A DNA stretch of 64,000 bases from Myxococcales bacterium. GTDB taxonomy: Bacteria; Myxococcota; UBA4151. Of the stretch, positions 7,141 to 16,523 are shown piece by piece. The notes beneath the pieces were generated by a model. The model ran no database searches and was not told the origin of the DNA. It worked only from the letters and a program-made list of their open reading frames with translations. Positions within the stretch are counted from its first letter, which is position 1. Each line of letters begins with the position of its first letter. Position numbers and translations under genes: made by a program. Location of the stretch: NCBI GenBank assembly GCA_002722845.1, contig PBND01000043.1:1-64000 (forward strand). Reading direction: 5' to 3'.

Positions 7141-8544
7141 GCGTTCACGAGCCCAAGCCGCCGCTCGCTTGCCGTGGAGTAAGGCGTCTTCCATGGCGCT
7201 GTACTCCCAGTTGCCGTAGCGCCCCGCGCTCAGGACCGACTGGGATTCCAGCCAGCCGACCAGAAGGTCCCGTGCGGCACCATGGTGGTCATCATTGAGC
7301 ACATAGGCGTGGGCGATGGACTCACCCCAGCACTCGAGGATGGAGTCTGGACCGTCGATGAGGCCGGCCTCGGTGAGCCCCGTCGCCACGGCATCGAAGT
7401 GATCCATGGGGTCAAAGCCTCCCCGGTGGGCGAACTCCACATAGAAGTTGCGGGTGGCACCATCGGTCATGTTGGGCTCCACCGCGGAGAAACTGCCCAC
7501 CCGGTAAAAGGGAAAGCGGGCTTCGGGGAAATAGGTCCAATGGGGCTGTCCGGCCCCGTCCCATGGACCCTTCTGGTCGTGATTGCTGCCTTTGGCCAAG
7601 ACATCGAGATGGGCCACAAAGGTCGACTGCAGCCGTGATCTCGCCTCAGCCACCGCCTCGGGCAGCGGCGCGACCCGAGCGGCCAAATCGATGGCGACGG
7701 GCAGGGGGAGGCTGGTGAGCAGGGTTTGATAATGGGTCCAGACCCCATCGGCTCGTTGTACCCGCTTGTTTTCGAGGTCGATGGCCGTGATCTCGACACC
7801 CAACTCGATGGGTGCATCCGTCGATCGCCGCACCGCATCGGCCAACTCTTGAATCCCCCGGCCCGAGGGGGGGTAGAGGAAGTGGGCATTGTAACCCAGG
7901 GCTTCCCGGGAGGCCCCCACCGCACCGGCGATCACATCCTCGACTTTTGGCACCGGGATGTATCGGTCGCACCAGCCGGCGCTCAATTCTCGCGGGTGGG
8001 TGGTCCAGATTTTTTGATTGTAGGGCACCATGAAATGCTCGGCGATGCCGGCGCCGAATTTTTGCAGGATCCAGTCCTCAAAGGTCTCCGGCTCAGGGCG
8101 CGTCCGCGGGGCATCGCTTGATTCTAAATCGTGAAGACGGGCATCGACGAAGCCTTGGAGGCACTCCCTCGCAACGGTCGGCGGCAAGCCGAAGGTGTTG
8201 GCCTGAAAAGGGTAGAGGGTGTAGACGCCATGGCTGAAAATCCGCGCCTTGCGGTCGTGTTTTTGCAAGGTGAGTCCCGGCAGTTTCGGCACCCATTCCA
8301 ACATGTAGGGATCCCGCAAATGCAGCCAGTGGCCGGTGATGTCGAAGCGTGCCCCTTGCCGTTCTCGGGTCCGGGCTTTGCCCCCCACTTGGTTTAAGGA
8401 TTCGAGGACACGGGCCCCTTCTCCGAAGTGGGCAGCCGCCGACAGTCCGGTCAAGCCGGCACCTAAAATCAAAAAGGGCTGTTGATCCAAGGGTCGACCT
8501 TTGCTTGCTAAGCGGCCAGCGCCCTGTAGAACAAAGGCAAGCAT
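7132..8544 (-). CDS. FAD-dependent amine-oxidase-type oxidoreductase
   Basis: About 470 residues. The N-terminal Rossmann dinucleotide motif is GAGLTG, followed by the acidic ribose-binding Glu in VLES and the second FAD contact GGKARTR. Later blocks NQKIWTTHPREL and YFPEARFPFYRVG are typical of the protoporphyrinogen-oxidase/UDP-galactopyranose-mutase-like group often found beside glycosyltransferases. It is divergent from the GT2 gene at 8570, which supports a role in surface glycan or lipid-linked sugar metabolism; the substrate is not known. The start is uncertain: ATG 8544 is given, but a TTG just before DQQPFLILGAG, preceded by AAAGG, would give a more family-like N-terminus. The 3' end overlaps the convergent protease gene. 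Confidence 0.75.
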   Translation of the reverse strand: MLAFVLQGAGRLASKGRPLDQQPFLILGAGLTGLSAAAHFGEGARVLESLNQVGGKARTRERQGARFDITGHWLHLRDPYMLEWVPKLPGLTLQKHDRKARIFSHGVYTLYPFQANTFGLPPTVARECLQGFVDARLHDLESSDAPRTRPEPETFEDWILQKFGAGIAEHFMVPYNQKIWTTHPRELSAGWCDRYIPVPKVEDVIAGAVGASREALGYNAHFLYPPSGRGIQELADAVRRSTDAPIELGVEITAIDLENKRVQRADGVWTHYQTLLTSLPLPVAIDLAARVAPLPEAVAEARSRLQSTFVAHLDVLAKGSNHDQKGPWDGAGQPHWTYFPEARFPFYRVGSFSAVEPNMTDGATRNFYVEFAHRGGFDPMDHFDAVATGLTEAGLIDGPDSILECWGESIAHAYVLNDDHHGAARDLLVGWLESQSVLSAGRYGNWEYSAMEDALLHGKRAAAWARERLG

Positions 8545-8569
8545 CCCGCCAAGCACCCGAGGACGTGAA

Positions 8570-9277
8570 GTGGATCTAAGCGTTGTCATTCCGGTCTATA
8601 ACGAGGAGGCCATCCTCGAAGAGGCCCTCGTTGGCCTCTTTGAAGACCTCTCCGCCCATGCCGGTGACTATGAGGTGATTCTGTCCATGAATGGCTGCGT
8701 GGATCAAACCGAAGCCATCGCAGAGCGCTTGGCGAAGGCAGAGCCTCGGTTGCAACTTCATCGCTGTCCCACCCCCGACTACGGCCAGGCCTTGAAAGAG
8801 GGCATCGAACGAGCCCGGGGTGAACTGGTGATCTGCGAAGAGATCGATCTTTGTGATGACCGCTTTCATCGCACCGCCCTTGCGATGCTGTTGGCCGATC
8901 CGGAGTTGGACATGGTCGTGGGCTCCAAAGCCCTCCAGGGCGCCCGGGATCAGCGCCCTTGGACCCGCCGCATGGCCACCCGCATCCTCAATCGTATGCT
9001 CCGGGCCGCCACCGGTTGGCGGGGCACCGATACCCATGGCTTGAAGGCCCTGCGCCGAGAACGCCTCTTGCCCGTGATCTCCCGCTGTGAGCTTCGAGCG
9101 GATCTCTTTGCTAGCGAGATGGTCATTCGGGCCAACCTCGATGGCCTGCGTGTGGTGGAATATCCCATCGAGTTGATGGAAAAACGCCCCCCCAGCGTCG
9201 CGCTGGTGCGCCGGGTCCCGAAGGTCCTGACGGGCATGGTGAAACTGGCCACGGCCGTGCGCCGACGGGGCGACTAG
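8570..9277 (+). CDS. Family-2 glycosyltransferase
   Basis: A 235-residue GT-A transferase that would move a sugar from a nucleotide- or polyprenyl-linked donor. Hallmarks: the N-terminal LSVVIPVYNEE strand, the NGCVDQT loop, and an acidic ICEEIDLCD segment in the metal-binding region where many relatives have DxD. I chose the GTG at 8570: GAGG lies 7 nt upstream and the protein begins directly at the first GT2 strand. An upstream ATG would add 23 non-homologous residues. No membrane segment is evident, so it is probably cytoplasmic and membrane-associated. Divergent from the FAD oxidoreductase. It shares the palindromic CTAG at 9274-9277 as a stop with the convergent regulator. Confidence 0.85.
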   Translation: MDLSVVIPVYNEEAILEEALVGLFEDLSAHAGDYEVILSMNGCVDQTEAIAERLAKAEPRLQLHRCPTPDYGQALKEGIERARGELVICEEIDLCDDRFHRTALAMLLADPELDMVVGSKALQGARDQRPWTRRMATRILNRMLRAATGWRGTDTHGLKALRRERLLPVISRCELRADLFASEMVIRANLDGLRVVEYPIELMEKRPPSVALVRRVPKVLTGMVKLATAVRRRGD

Positions 9278-10578
9278 TCGCTGTCTTTCAGGCGACGATA
9301 AATCGTCCGCACCCCAAGACCTAAGGCCTTCGCAGCCTGTTCCCGGTTGCCGTTGTAGCGATGGAGCGTCCATCGGATCACCTCGGACTCGATCCGCTTC
9401 ATATCCCAGTCGGGCAGGATCTGGAGCCCGGCTTCGGCCCCCGGTGCACGGGGGCTGCCGAAGTCCTCGGGCAAGGCATCCAAGGCCTCGACGGGACGGA
9501 GGGCACAAAGACGGGCACAATAATGACGCAGTTGGCGAATGTTGCCGGGCCAGGCCTGCTTTTGCAGGGACTCCAAAGCCTGGGGCCCCAGCTTCGGTGC
9601 GCTGGTACCCCCTTGCTGTTCGAGGAAATGGGCCACCAGCAAGGGGATGTCATCCCGCCGTTCGGCCAGCCGGGGGATGGTCAAGGTCGCGCCGGCGAGC
9701 CGGTAGTAGAGATCCTCCCGCAGGCGCTCACCCACCTCCCGGTTGGTGGCGCTGACAACCCGCACATCGACAGCGATGGGTTGATTGCTGCCCAGGGGCG
9801 TCACCTCACCGTTCTCAAGAATGCGCAGCAGTTTCGCCTGCACGCTCATGGGCATCTCGCCGATCTCGTCGAGAAACAAGGTGCCGCCGTCGGCCTCCTG
9901 GAAGCGGCCGATTCGCTTGCGGTCGGCCCCCGTAAAGGCCCCCCGGGTGTGACCGAACAACTCGCTCTCAAGAAGGCTTTCGGGGATGGCCGCGCAATTG
10001 ATGGCCACGAAGGGCTTGGTGCCCCGGGGGCCGCCGTAGTGCAGGGCCCGGGCTGCCAACTCTTTGCCGCTGCCACTGTCCCCTTGAATCAGGATCGGGA
10101 GATCGGAGGGGGCGAGGCGGTCCAATTGTTGTCGCAACTGGTCCACAGCCGCACTGGCACCGAGAATCTCACTGCCGCTCTTTTGCGCCACCTGGTGGCG
10201 CAGCCGCTCCACCTCGCTGCGCATTCGGACCCGCTCGCCGGCCCGGCGGACCGTCTCCACCATCAAGTCGGGATCGAGGGGTTTGGTCAGGAAGTGGAAG
10301 GCGCCATCGCCCATGGCCCGGGCCGCCACATCGGCCGTGCCGTAGGCGGTCATCAACACCAGCTCAGGGGCGGCCCGCTCGCTCTTCAAGGTGCTCAGCA
10401 AATCGAGGCCGTCCATGCCAGGCAGCATCAAATCGGTGAGCACCACCTCGCAAGGAGGACGGGCGGCCAGATAGTCTTCGGCCCGTTCAAATGCGGTCAC
10501 GTCGAAGCCGGCCCGGGCCAGGATGGCGGCGGCGACTCGACGCCCCCCCGGGTCGTCCTCTACCAGGCTGACGCGCAA
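9274..10578 (-). CDS. NtrC-family sigma-54-dependent response regulator
   Basis: A 434-residue transcription activator. Receiver domain at 1-115 with the acidic pair ED, phosphoacceptor Asp49 (LTDLMLPG) and the Lys of LTKPLD. The AAA+ domain has Walker A GDSGSGKE, the sigma-54-contacting GAFTGA loop and the DEIGEMP Walker B. The C-terminal Fis-type helix-turn-helix is REQAAKALGLGVRTIYRRL. When phosphorylated it should remodel sigma-54 RNA polymerase at distant promoters. No histidine kinase is adjacent, so it is an orphan regulator here. It is divergent from the polymerase gene (57-bp gap) and convergent with the GT2 gene. Confidence 0.93.
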   Translation of the reverse strand: MRVSLVEDDPGGRRVAAAILARAGFDVTAFERAEDYLAARPPCEVVLTDLMLPGMDGLDLLSTLKSERAAPELVLMTAYGTADVAARAMGDGAFHFLTKPLDPDLMVETVRRAGERVRMRSEVERLRHQVAQKSGSEILGASAAVDQLRQQLDRLAPSDLPILIQGDSGSGKELAARALHYGGPRGTKPFVAINCAAIPESLLESELFGHTRGAFTGADRKRIGRFQEADGGTLFLDEIGEMPMSVQAKLLRILENGEVTPLGSNQPIAVDVRVVSATNREVGERLREDLYYRLAGATLTIPRLAERRDDIPLLVAHFLEQQGGTSAPKLGPQALESLQKQAWPGNIRQLRHYCARLCALRPVEALDALPEDFGSPRAPGAEAGLQILPDWDMKRIESEVIRWTLHRYNGNREQAAKALGLGVRTIYRRLKDSD

Positions 10579-10635
10579 GGCTTGTTCTCCCCTCTAAAGC
10601 TGGTGCAGTCTTCGTACGAAAAGGGGACTTAGTCC

Positions 10636-12123
10636 ATGGGCAAACTGCCCTTCGGTCCGGTGATTGCTGCGAGCCTTAGTGGGCCCGGATCTTCCCTACA
10701 GTTCGCAGATCACCAGCGCCGGGACCAACCGGAAGCGGGGAGCCTCGATGCTGCCCATTTCTTGCTGGTGGTGGCCGAGCGCGCCGTCCTGCATTCGGTG
10801 CAGCGGGCCGGCCATCGGCCCAGTCGCTGCGTTGTCCTTGCCGAGCAACAACAGTTGCTGGAGCGGGCCGGTGCCGATCCGGTCAAGCCCCCGGCCGCCA
10901 GCCTGCCCCCCGAGCAGATCCATGGGCTGCTGCAGCGCATCGCCCCGGATTTGGCCCGTTATGGACTCACCGGGGTGTCCCGCTTGGAGGCGGACTTTGC
11001 CCCGGTTCTGGAGGCCATGGAGGCCCGGGGCCTGCCCTTGGACGTGCCCGCCTGGCGGCAGGTGCTCGCCGAGGCTGAGGGCCGGGCTGCGGCCGCCCGC
11101 ACCCGACTCGGGGCCTCTGTGGGTACGGATTTAACCGGCAATCCGAACCTGGAGCCCGGCGAGCGAGGCCGTATTCTGGCCTGGTTTCAAGCCGAGGGTT
11201 ACCCCATCCAGTCCACCTCGAAACACGCCCTCGGGGGCCTCGATCATCCCGCGGCCAAGGCCCTGCTGGACTGGCGGGAGGCCGCCAAACTCACCAGCAC
11301 CTACGAGGGCTATCTCGACCGCCTGGCCGGAGGGCGTATCTTTGGTCGCTTTCAAGGCCTGGGCGCGGCCAGTGGGCGCATGAGCTGCGGTCACCCTAAT
11401 CTGCAAAACATCCCGGCCCGTCTCCGGCCCTGCGTCCGGGCCCCGGAGGGGCGGGTCTTGGTCAGCGCAGACTATTCGGGCTGCGAGCTGCGCATCGTCG
11501 CCGCCCTGTCCCGAGACGAGGCCCTCATCGAAGCCCTCCTCGAAGCCGACTTTCACTCGGCCGTGGCCCGCCGGCTTTTTAATCAGCCGGTCTCCAAAAC
11601 CGAAAACCCCGAGCTTCGACACCAGGCGAAGGGCATCAACTTTGGCCTGCTCTACGGCATGGGGGCCAAGTCCTTGGGTCAGGATCTAGGCATCAGCACC
11701 TCCGAGGCCCGGGCTTTGATGGACCGTTATTTTGAGGGCTTTCCCCGCCTGGCCCAGTGGCGAAAAGAAGCCCTCGAAGCCCCCAAGCAGCAGGGCTTTT
11801 TGCGGACTCGACTCGGCCGTCGCCTCGCCGTGGATCGGCAACGGGACATCGGGCCCTTAGCCCTGAACTTTCCGGTTCAAGGAGGCGGGGCAGACTTGAT
11901 CAAACGGGCGGCAGTCCGGGTGGAGCAGGGCCTCGCAAAAGCGGGTCTCGATGGCCAGTTGGTCAACATGATTCACGACGAACTTCTCCTCGAAGCCTCC
12001 GCGCCCGATGGGCAAGCGGTGGCCGAGTTGGTCAAGGGGGAGATGATCACCGCCGGGGCCGAGTTGTTCAAGGAAGTCCCGATGGCCGTCGACGCCGCCG
12101 TCTCGGCGAACTGGGCCCACTAG
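10636..12123 (+). CDS. Minimal family-A (Pol I-like) DNA polymerase
   Basis: A 495-residue polymerase. The Pol I polymerase motifs are present: motif A with Asp279 (ADYSGCELRI), motif B with the R328-K332-F336-Y340 spacing of the O-helix, and motif C with His447-Asp448-Glu449 (MIHDELLLE). There is no 5'-nuclease domain. The first 110 residues are too short for, and lack the acidic motifs of, an active 3'-5' exonuclease. In motif A the usual DYSQIELR is DYSGCELR; the Ile/Glu steric region affects fidelity and sugar selection, so unusual behaviour is possible. It resembles the bifunctional exonuclease/polymerase proteins of actinobacteria and phages more than housekeeping polA. Role (repair, translesion or phage-derived) is unknown. 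Confidence 0.85.
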   Translation: MGKLPFGPVIAASLSGPGSSLQFADHQRRDQPEAGSLDAAHFLLVVAERAVLHSVQRAGHRPSRCVVLAEQQQLLERAGADPVKPPAASLPPEQIHGLLQRIAPDLARYGLTGVSRLEADFAPVLEAMEARGLPLDVPAWRQVLAEAEGRAAAARTRLGASVGTDLTGNPNLEPGERGRILAWFQAEGYPIQSTSKHALGGLDHPAAKALLDWREAAKLTSTYEGYLDRLAGGRIFGRFQGLGAASGRMSCGHPNLQNIPARLRPCVRAPEGRVLVSADYSGCELRIVAALSRDEALIEALLEADFHSAVARRLFNQPVSKTENPELRHQAKGINFGLLYGMGAKSLGQDLGISTSEARALMDRYFEGFPRLAQWRKEALEAPKQQGFLRTRLGRRLAVDRQRDIGPLALNFPVQGGGADLIKRAAVRVEQGLAKAGLDGQLVNMIHDELLLEASAPDGQAVAELVKGEMITAGAELFKEVPMAVDAAVSANWAH

Positions 12124-12163
12124 TCGTTCTTTTCGTTTGAGCCTTCGGTCCCTTGTGTCGTTG

Positions 12164-12184
12164 GGGTCCGTAGGACCCTTTTTT
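12164..12184 (+). terminator. Intrinsic terminator after the polymerase gene
   Basis: GGGTCC (12164-12169) and GGACCC (12173-12178) form a perfect 6-bp stem with a GTA loop, immediately followed by six T's (12179-12184). It lies 41 nt after the polymerase stop and just upstream of the ClpA-like gene, so the two are probably separate transcription units. Confidence 0.8.
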
Positions 12185-12215
12185 GCAAAGGGTCATGACA
12201 AGGAGCTCACCCCTG

Positions 12216-14525
12216 ATGTCCCAACCCCAACCGACGCGAATTCTCCAGTCCATCTACGACGAGTCCCAGCGGCTCTGTGCGGAGGTGGGTCGGCGCCATG
12301 ACCCCCACAGCTTTTATGTGCTCATGGCCTTGTTCACCGTGGAGAATCAGGCCGGTCATCTGCTGCGCTTGTCCGGCTTCTCCGAGGACATCCTGCTCGA
12401 CAACTTCCCCAACGACTGGAGTGAGCAAGAAGGGGCCCTCGGGCGCCTGCAGGCCGATTGCACCGAGCTGGCCCACCGCATGGGCGATGATCGGGTGAAC
12501 TCCCTCCATCTGCTCTTCGCCCTCGCCACCGACGAAGAGGGCCGGGCCCGGGAAGCCCTGCAGCGCAGCGGCCTCCAGATCGGTGTTAGCCTCGCCAAAG
12601 TCCTCGATCGCTGCGAACGGGTGCTGGTGCGGGCTCAAAGGGGCCAAAGTCGCATGGGCAGCGTCCCCGAAGCGAAGGTTGCCCACGGCGCCACAAGAAC
12701 CCGCCCGCCGGTGGCCCGCACCCTGCCGCCGATGGTGGCGCCGGGCGAAGAGTATAAGACCCTCGCGCCCCAGTGGGTCGAGCCCGAACAGAGCCCGACA
12801 CCCACTCTGGACAAGCTCTGCGAAGACATGACCGCCCTGGCCTTGACCGGGGCCATCAGCCCCATCGTTGGCCGGGGGCAGGAGTTAGAAAAAATCCTCG
12901 ATATTCTCGGCAAGAGGCGCAGCAACAATCCGGTGATCGTCGGCCCCCCCGGGGTGGGGAAGACCGCCCTGGTCGAGGGCCTCGCCTACCGGCTTCAGGA
13001 GGCCGGCGATGAGCGGCGCATTCTGGGGCTCGACGTGGGGCGACTGCTGGCCGGAACCGGTCTGCGGGGCTCCCTCTCCGATCGGCTCGGCCGCTTGCGC
13101 CAAGAGATCCAGGACAGCGATCAGGCCGTGGTGCTCTTCATCGATGAGATTCACGGTCTGCTCGGTTCCGGCGAGGGGGTGAATCAGGAGATCGCCGGCG
13201 AGTTGAAGGCCGCCCTCGCCCGGGGGCAATTGCCCTGCATCGGCGCCACCACCGAGGACGAATACCGCATGGTCTTCGCCAAAGACCCGGCCTTGTCCCG
13301 CCGCTTCAGTCCCGTCTTCATCGCCGAGCCCAGCAAGGAGGAAGCCTTTCAGATGCTTCAGGGCTCGGCCTCGGCCTATGGCTGCCACCACGGCTTGGAA
13401 TTGCCCGACGACGCCCTGCGGGCCGCTGTCGATCTCTCCCATCGTTATCTGGACGAGGGGCAGCTGCCGGCCAAGGCCTTCGACCTCCTCGACCTGGCGG
13501 CCAGTCGAGCTCAACGTACGGGGGCCACAGCCCTCAGCGTCGAAGCCGTCGCCGGGGTGGTGGCCGAGCGGGCCCGGATGCCCATCGAGCGGTTGCTGGG
13601 CGGCGACGAAGAAAAACTCCTGCAGTTCGAAGCCGAGTTGGCCCAGCGGGTCGTCGGTCACGATGAAGCGCTCCACAAGATCGCCACCACCCTGCGGCGC
13701 AATCGGGCCGGCTTCGGTGGCGACAAGCCCATCGGCTCCTTCTTACTTCTGGGGCCCACCGGCGTGGGCAAGACGGAGGTGGCCAGAGCCACGGCCGAGG
13801 CGCTCTTTGGTCGCCACGACGACATGCTGCGCTTCGACATGGGGGAGTTCACCGAAGCCCACAGCGTGGCTCGCTTGATCGGCGCACCCCCCGGCTACGT
13901 CGGCCACGAAGAAGGAGGCCAACTCACCGAAGGTATTCGCCGCCGCCCCTACCGAGTCCTGCTCTTCGACGAGATCGAAAAGGGCCACCCCGATGTTTTA
14001 CAAGTCCTCCTCGCGCTCCTCGATGAAGGTCGAGTCAGCGACTCCCGGGGCTTTACGGTCGATGCCCGCCACTGCGTGGTCTTTCTCACCTCCAACTTGG
14101 GAGCCCGCCGGGCGACCCAGCGGAGCGTTGGTTTCGGCGGTGGCTCCCGGGATGTGGGAGGCGATGTCCTGGCGGAGGCGAAGCGCAAGTTGCCCCCCGA
14201 GTTCTTCAATCGCTTGGACGAAGTCCTCGCCTTTGAGCCCCTGACGCCGGCCGAGGCCCGGGCCATCGCCGAGCGCCTGATGGAGGCCTCCCTTGACCGC
14301 TTCCACGAGCATCGTCGGATCACCGTCGACGTGGAAGAGCGCGTCTTCGATTGGTTGGTGGAGGAGGGCTATTCGGAGGCTGATGGGGCCCGACCCATGC
14401 GACGGACGGTGCAGAATGTCCTCGAGTCGGCCCTGGCAGAAGCGGTCTTAAAGGGCGACTTGGCCGACGGTGGCGAGGCCCAACTGGTGCTCGGCGCCAC
14501 CGGGCCTGAGGTCCGATGCGCCTAG
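12216..14525 (+). CDS. clpA: ClpA/ClpC-like AAA+ unfoldase
   Basis: A 769-residue two-ring ATPase that unfolds proteins for the ClpP protease. An N-terminal Clp_N-type helical repeat domain covers roughly 1-135. The first AAA+ has Walker A GPPGVGKT at 243-250, the second GPTGVGKT at 513-520 with Walker B LLFDEIEKGHPD. The coiled middle domain of ClpB is absent. A VGF tripeptide at 638-640 sits where ClpA/ClpC/ClpX carry the IGF/LGF loop that docks to ClpP, so ClpP partnership is likely. The ATG at 12216 has AAGGAG 10 nt upstream; an earlier ATG lacks one. The gene heads a tightly packed plus-strand run and overlaps the next gene by 10 nt. No clpP or clpS is nearby. Confidence 0.88.
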   Translation: MSQPQPTRILQSIYDESQRLCAEVGRRHDPHSFYVLMALFTVENQAGHLLRLSGFSEDILLDNFPNDWSEQEGALGRLQADCTELAHRMGDDRVNSLHLLFALATDEEGRAREALQRSGLQIGVSLAKVLDRCERVLVRAQRGQSRMGSVPEAKVAHGATRTRPPVARTLPPMVAPGEEYKTLAPQWVEPEQSPTPTLDKLCEDMTALALTGAISPIVGRGQELEKILDILGKRRSNNPVIVGPPGVGKTALVEGLAYRLQEAGDERRILGLDVGRLLAGTGLRGSLSDRLGRLRQEIQDSDQAVVLFIDEIHGLLGSGEGVNQEIAGELKAALARGQLPCIGATTEDEYRMVFAKDPALSRRFSPVFIAEPSKEEAFQMLQGSASAYGCHHGLELPDDALRAAVDLSHRYLDEGQLPAKAFDLLDLAASRAQRTGATALSVEAVAGVVAERARMPIERLLGGDEEKLLQFEAELAQRVVGHDEALHKIATTLRRNRAGFGGDKPIGSFLLLGPTGVGKTEVARATAEALFGRHDDMLRFDMGEFTEAHSVARLIGAPPGYVGHEEGGQLTEGIRRRPYRVLLFDEIEKGHPDVLQVLLALLDEGRVSDSRGFTVDARHCVVFLTSNLGARRATQRSVGFGGGSRDVGGDVLAEAKRKLPPEFFNRLDEVLAFEPLTPAEARAIAERLMEASLDRFHEHRRITVDVEERVFDWLVEEGYSEADGARPMRRTVQNVLESALAEAVLKGDLADGGEAQLVLGATGPEVRCA

Positions 14526-15223
14526 GCGTCGTCGGCCGGGGGCCGGTCGGGCGCTATTTAGCAGCCCGCCTGGAGCCGGCTTTTTGGACCGGGCGAGAGC
14601 TGCTTTTGAGCGAGGGGCTCGACGGGGTCATCCTCGCGGTACCCGATGGGGCCATCGCCAGCACCGCAGAGCAGGTCGTGGCCCGCTACCGGCCCGGCGC
14701 GCTCATCCATTGCAGTGGCGCCACCGCCCTCGACGCCTTGGGCACCGAGACCGAGCGGGCCGTCTGGCATCCCATGCGCCCCTTTCCCGTGGGCGAGCAT
14801 ATCGAGACCCTCGATTGTGTGGTGGGGCTGCGGGGTGACGCCCAATGGGTCGACCGCCTGACCACCTGGAGCCGAGCCTGGGGCGGCAGCCCGGTCTGTC
14901 TCAGCGAAGACCAGGCCCTGCGGGTCCACTTGGCCTGCTGCTATGCGGCCGGCGCGACGGCCCTCATGACGACCCTGGCTCGCCAACATTTCCTCGCCGC
15001 AGGTTTGGCGCCTGAGGCCATGAAGCAGGCCATTCGTGGGCTCTCCGGGCCGGCCCTCGAAGCCGTGCTCGACCACGGCGCCCAGGCCATCACGGGCCCG
15101 GCAAGGCGGGCAGACCATGATGTGATGGCTGCCCACCGTCAGCTTCAGGATGGGGCTGAGGCGGCCCTTGCTGACGCCCTTTTTGGCCAACTCAAGGCCC
15201 TGGGATTGATCCCCCCAAGCTAA
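14516..15223 (+). CDS. Rossmann-fold protein of the DUF2520 family
   Basis: A 235-residue two-domain protein. The N-terminal NAD(P)-binding fold is marked by GVVGRGPVGRYL; a central HPMRPFPVG motif and a C-terminal all-helical domain (LACCYAAGATALMT; the GPARRADHD motif) match the DUF2520 oxidoreductase-like family, related to ketopantoate reductase-type dehydrogenases. The reaction is unknown. TGAGG lies 3 nt before the ATG. It overlaps the ClpA-like gene by 10 nt and is followed after 25 nt by the HExxH protein, suggesting co-transcription. Confidence 0.8.
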   Translation: MRLGVVGRGPVGRYLAARLEPAFWTGRELLLSEGLDGVILAVPDGAIASTAEQVVARYRPGALIHCSGATALDALGTETERAVWHPMRPFPVGEHIETLDCVVGLRGDAQWVDRLTTWSRAWGGSPVCLSEDQALRVHLACCYAAGATALMTTLARQHFLAAGLAPEAMKQAIRGLSGPALEAVLDHGAQAITGPARRADHDVMAAHRQLQDGAEAALADALFGQLKALGLIPPS

Positions 15224-15248
15224 GGGAAATCCGGTAAGGGGCGGCGCC

Positions 15249-16523
15249 ATGAATGCCGCCACCGCCACCTTAGCGCCCCCCAGGGGGGAACTCAGCTGGA
15301 GTCCGGCGGCCCAATGGGTTGGCGAAGAAGCAGCCCGCCTCGGCCTGTTGGTCAGTCAGTTCGAAGCTTGGGAGCCCCCGCCGACGCCGGCCCATTGGTT
15401 GCCGGAAGGTCGCCCGGATCTGACCGTGGCGCCCCGTTGGCAGCGAGGGGTCTTGGTGGAGGGAAAATACCAGGCCCACACCCACGACCGCCGCATCGCC
15501 AGTTACCACCCAGGTTATCGGGCAAAATGGATGGCCCATGAGTATCTCCATGGGATCGTCGGCTTTGCTTGGCATCCTGAGGGCTCGGATTTCTTCCACG
15601 CCCTCGCCGCTTGGCAGGCGGAGATTCTGCCCGTGGCGATCTGGTACTTCCACGACGAGTATGGCCTGCGGCGCTGTCCGGAGCATCAGGGCGGTGGACC
15701 GCTGTTTCGTGTCTTTTGTGCGGCCTGCGAAACGGTGGCTGGCGACGGGCCCCTGGCCCCATCGAACGACGATCGATGCCGGTGGTATGAAGCCGGTCGA
15801 GCCTTCGTTGAAGAACAGCTCGCCGGCGTTCGAGCCAGCGTCAAAGCAGGCGATTTTGAGGCCCGGCCTTGGGCGAGCCTCGATCTCGCCAGTGATGGCA
15901 CGGCCTACGCCCAGGCCCAAAGTGGCCGGCTGGAGAGCGAGGCTTTCCGCCGCTTCATGGACCTTTTTCCGCCCCCAGCCGACAGCCTCGAAGCCTTCGA
16001 AGCCCGGATCCTCCAGGTGCTGGATGCCCTGGAGCAGGGACATGCTCTCGACGAGCCAGGGAGCGATTGGCGGGCCCGGGACCTGTGTTGGCGCTTGTTG
16101 AGTTTGTGGAGCGATTGCGAGGGGGAAGTTCGTGAGCACATTCTCGATCTCGCCCAGCAGCAAGCCCAGGGCTTCGATCAGTTCCCGGCCGTGCTCGCTG
16201 CTTATCGCCAACTCCATGAGGACTGGTACCTGCCCGAGGCCGACGGGCTTTTTGCGGTGGGCTATCCCCTTGGCTTCGACGGTTTGGGGCGCTCCATCCC
16301 CCGAGTGCGGGCCGGGCTCGCCAGCGTTTGTCCCCTCACCCTTGAGGCCGCTGATCCGAGCTTGATTCAGGCTTTTGCGAGTCAGGACGGTCTTGAGCGC
16401 AGCCCCCTCGTGCAGCGGTTTCAGCGCTTTCTAGAGCGGCAAGATGTCGGCGCTGAGCTGGGGGAACTCATGGCCATGGAAGCTCGGGCTGCCCGCCTGG
16501 CAAGGGGGGGAGAAGCCCCATGA
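15249..16523 (+). CDS. Unrecognised HExxH-containing protein
   Basis: A 424-residue protein I cannot place in a family. Around residues 96-101 is AHEYLHGIVGFAW, an HExxH motif typical of zinc metallopeptidases, followed by the His/Cys-rich stretch WYFHDEYGLRRCPEH and FCAACE. These could bind further metal. There is no signal peptide or transmembrane segment, so it is probably cytoplasmic. The C-terminal half is helical and Glu/Leu-rich. AAGGGG lies 8 nt before the ATG. It overlaps the MFS gene by 4 nt. A peptidase acting with the ClpA-like protein, or an uncharacterised metal-dependent enzyme, are both possible; the motif alone is weak proof of activity. Confidence 0.7.
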   Translation: MNAATATLAPPRGELSWSPAAQWVGEEAARLGLLVSQFEAWEPPPTPAHWLPEGRPDLTVAPRWQRGVLVEGKYQAHTHDRRIASYHPGYRAKWMAHEYLHGIVGFAWHPEGSDFFHALAAWQAEILPVAIWYFHDEYGLRRCPEHQGGGPLFRVFCAACETVAGDGPLAPSNDDRCRWYEAGRAFVEEQLAGVRASVKAGDFEARPWASLDLASDGTAYAQAQSGRLESEAFRRFMDLFPPPADSLEAFEARILQVLDALEQGHALDEPGSDWRARDLCWRLLSLWSDCEGEVREHILDLAQQQAQGFDQFPAVLAAYRQLHEDWYLPEADGLFAVGYPLGFDGLGRSIPRVRAGLASVCPLTLEAADPSLIQAFASQDGLERSPLVQRFQRFLERQDVGAELGELMAMEARAARLARGGEAP

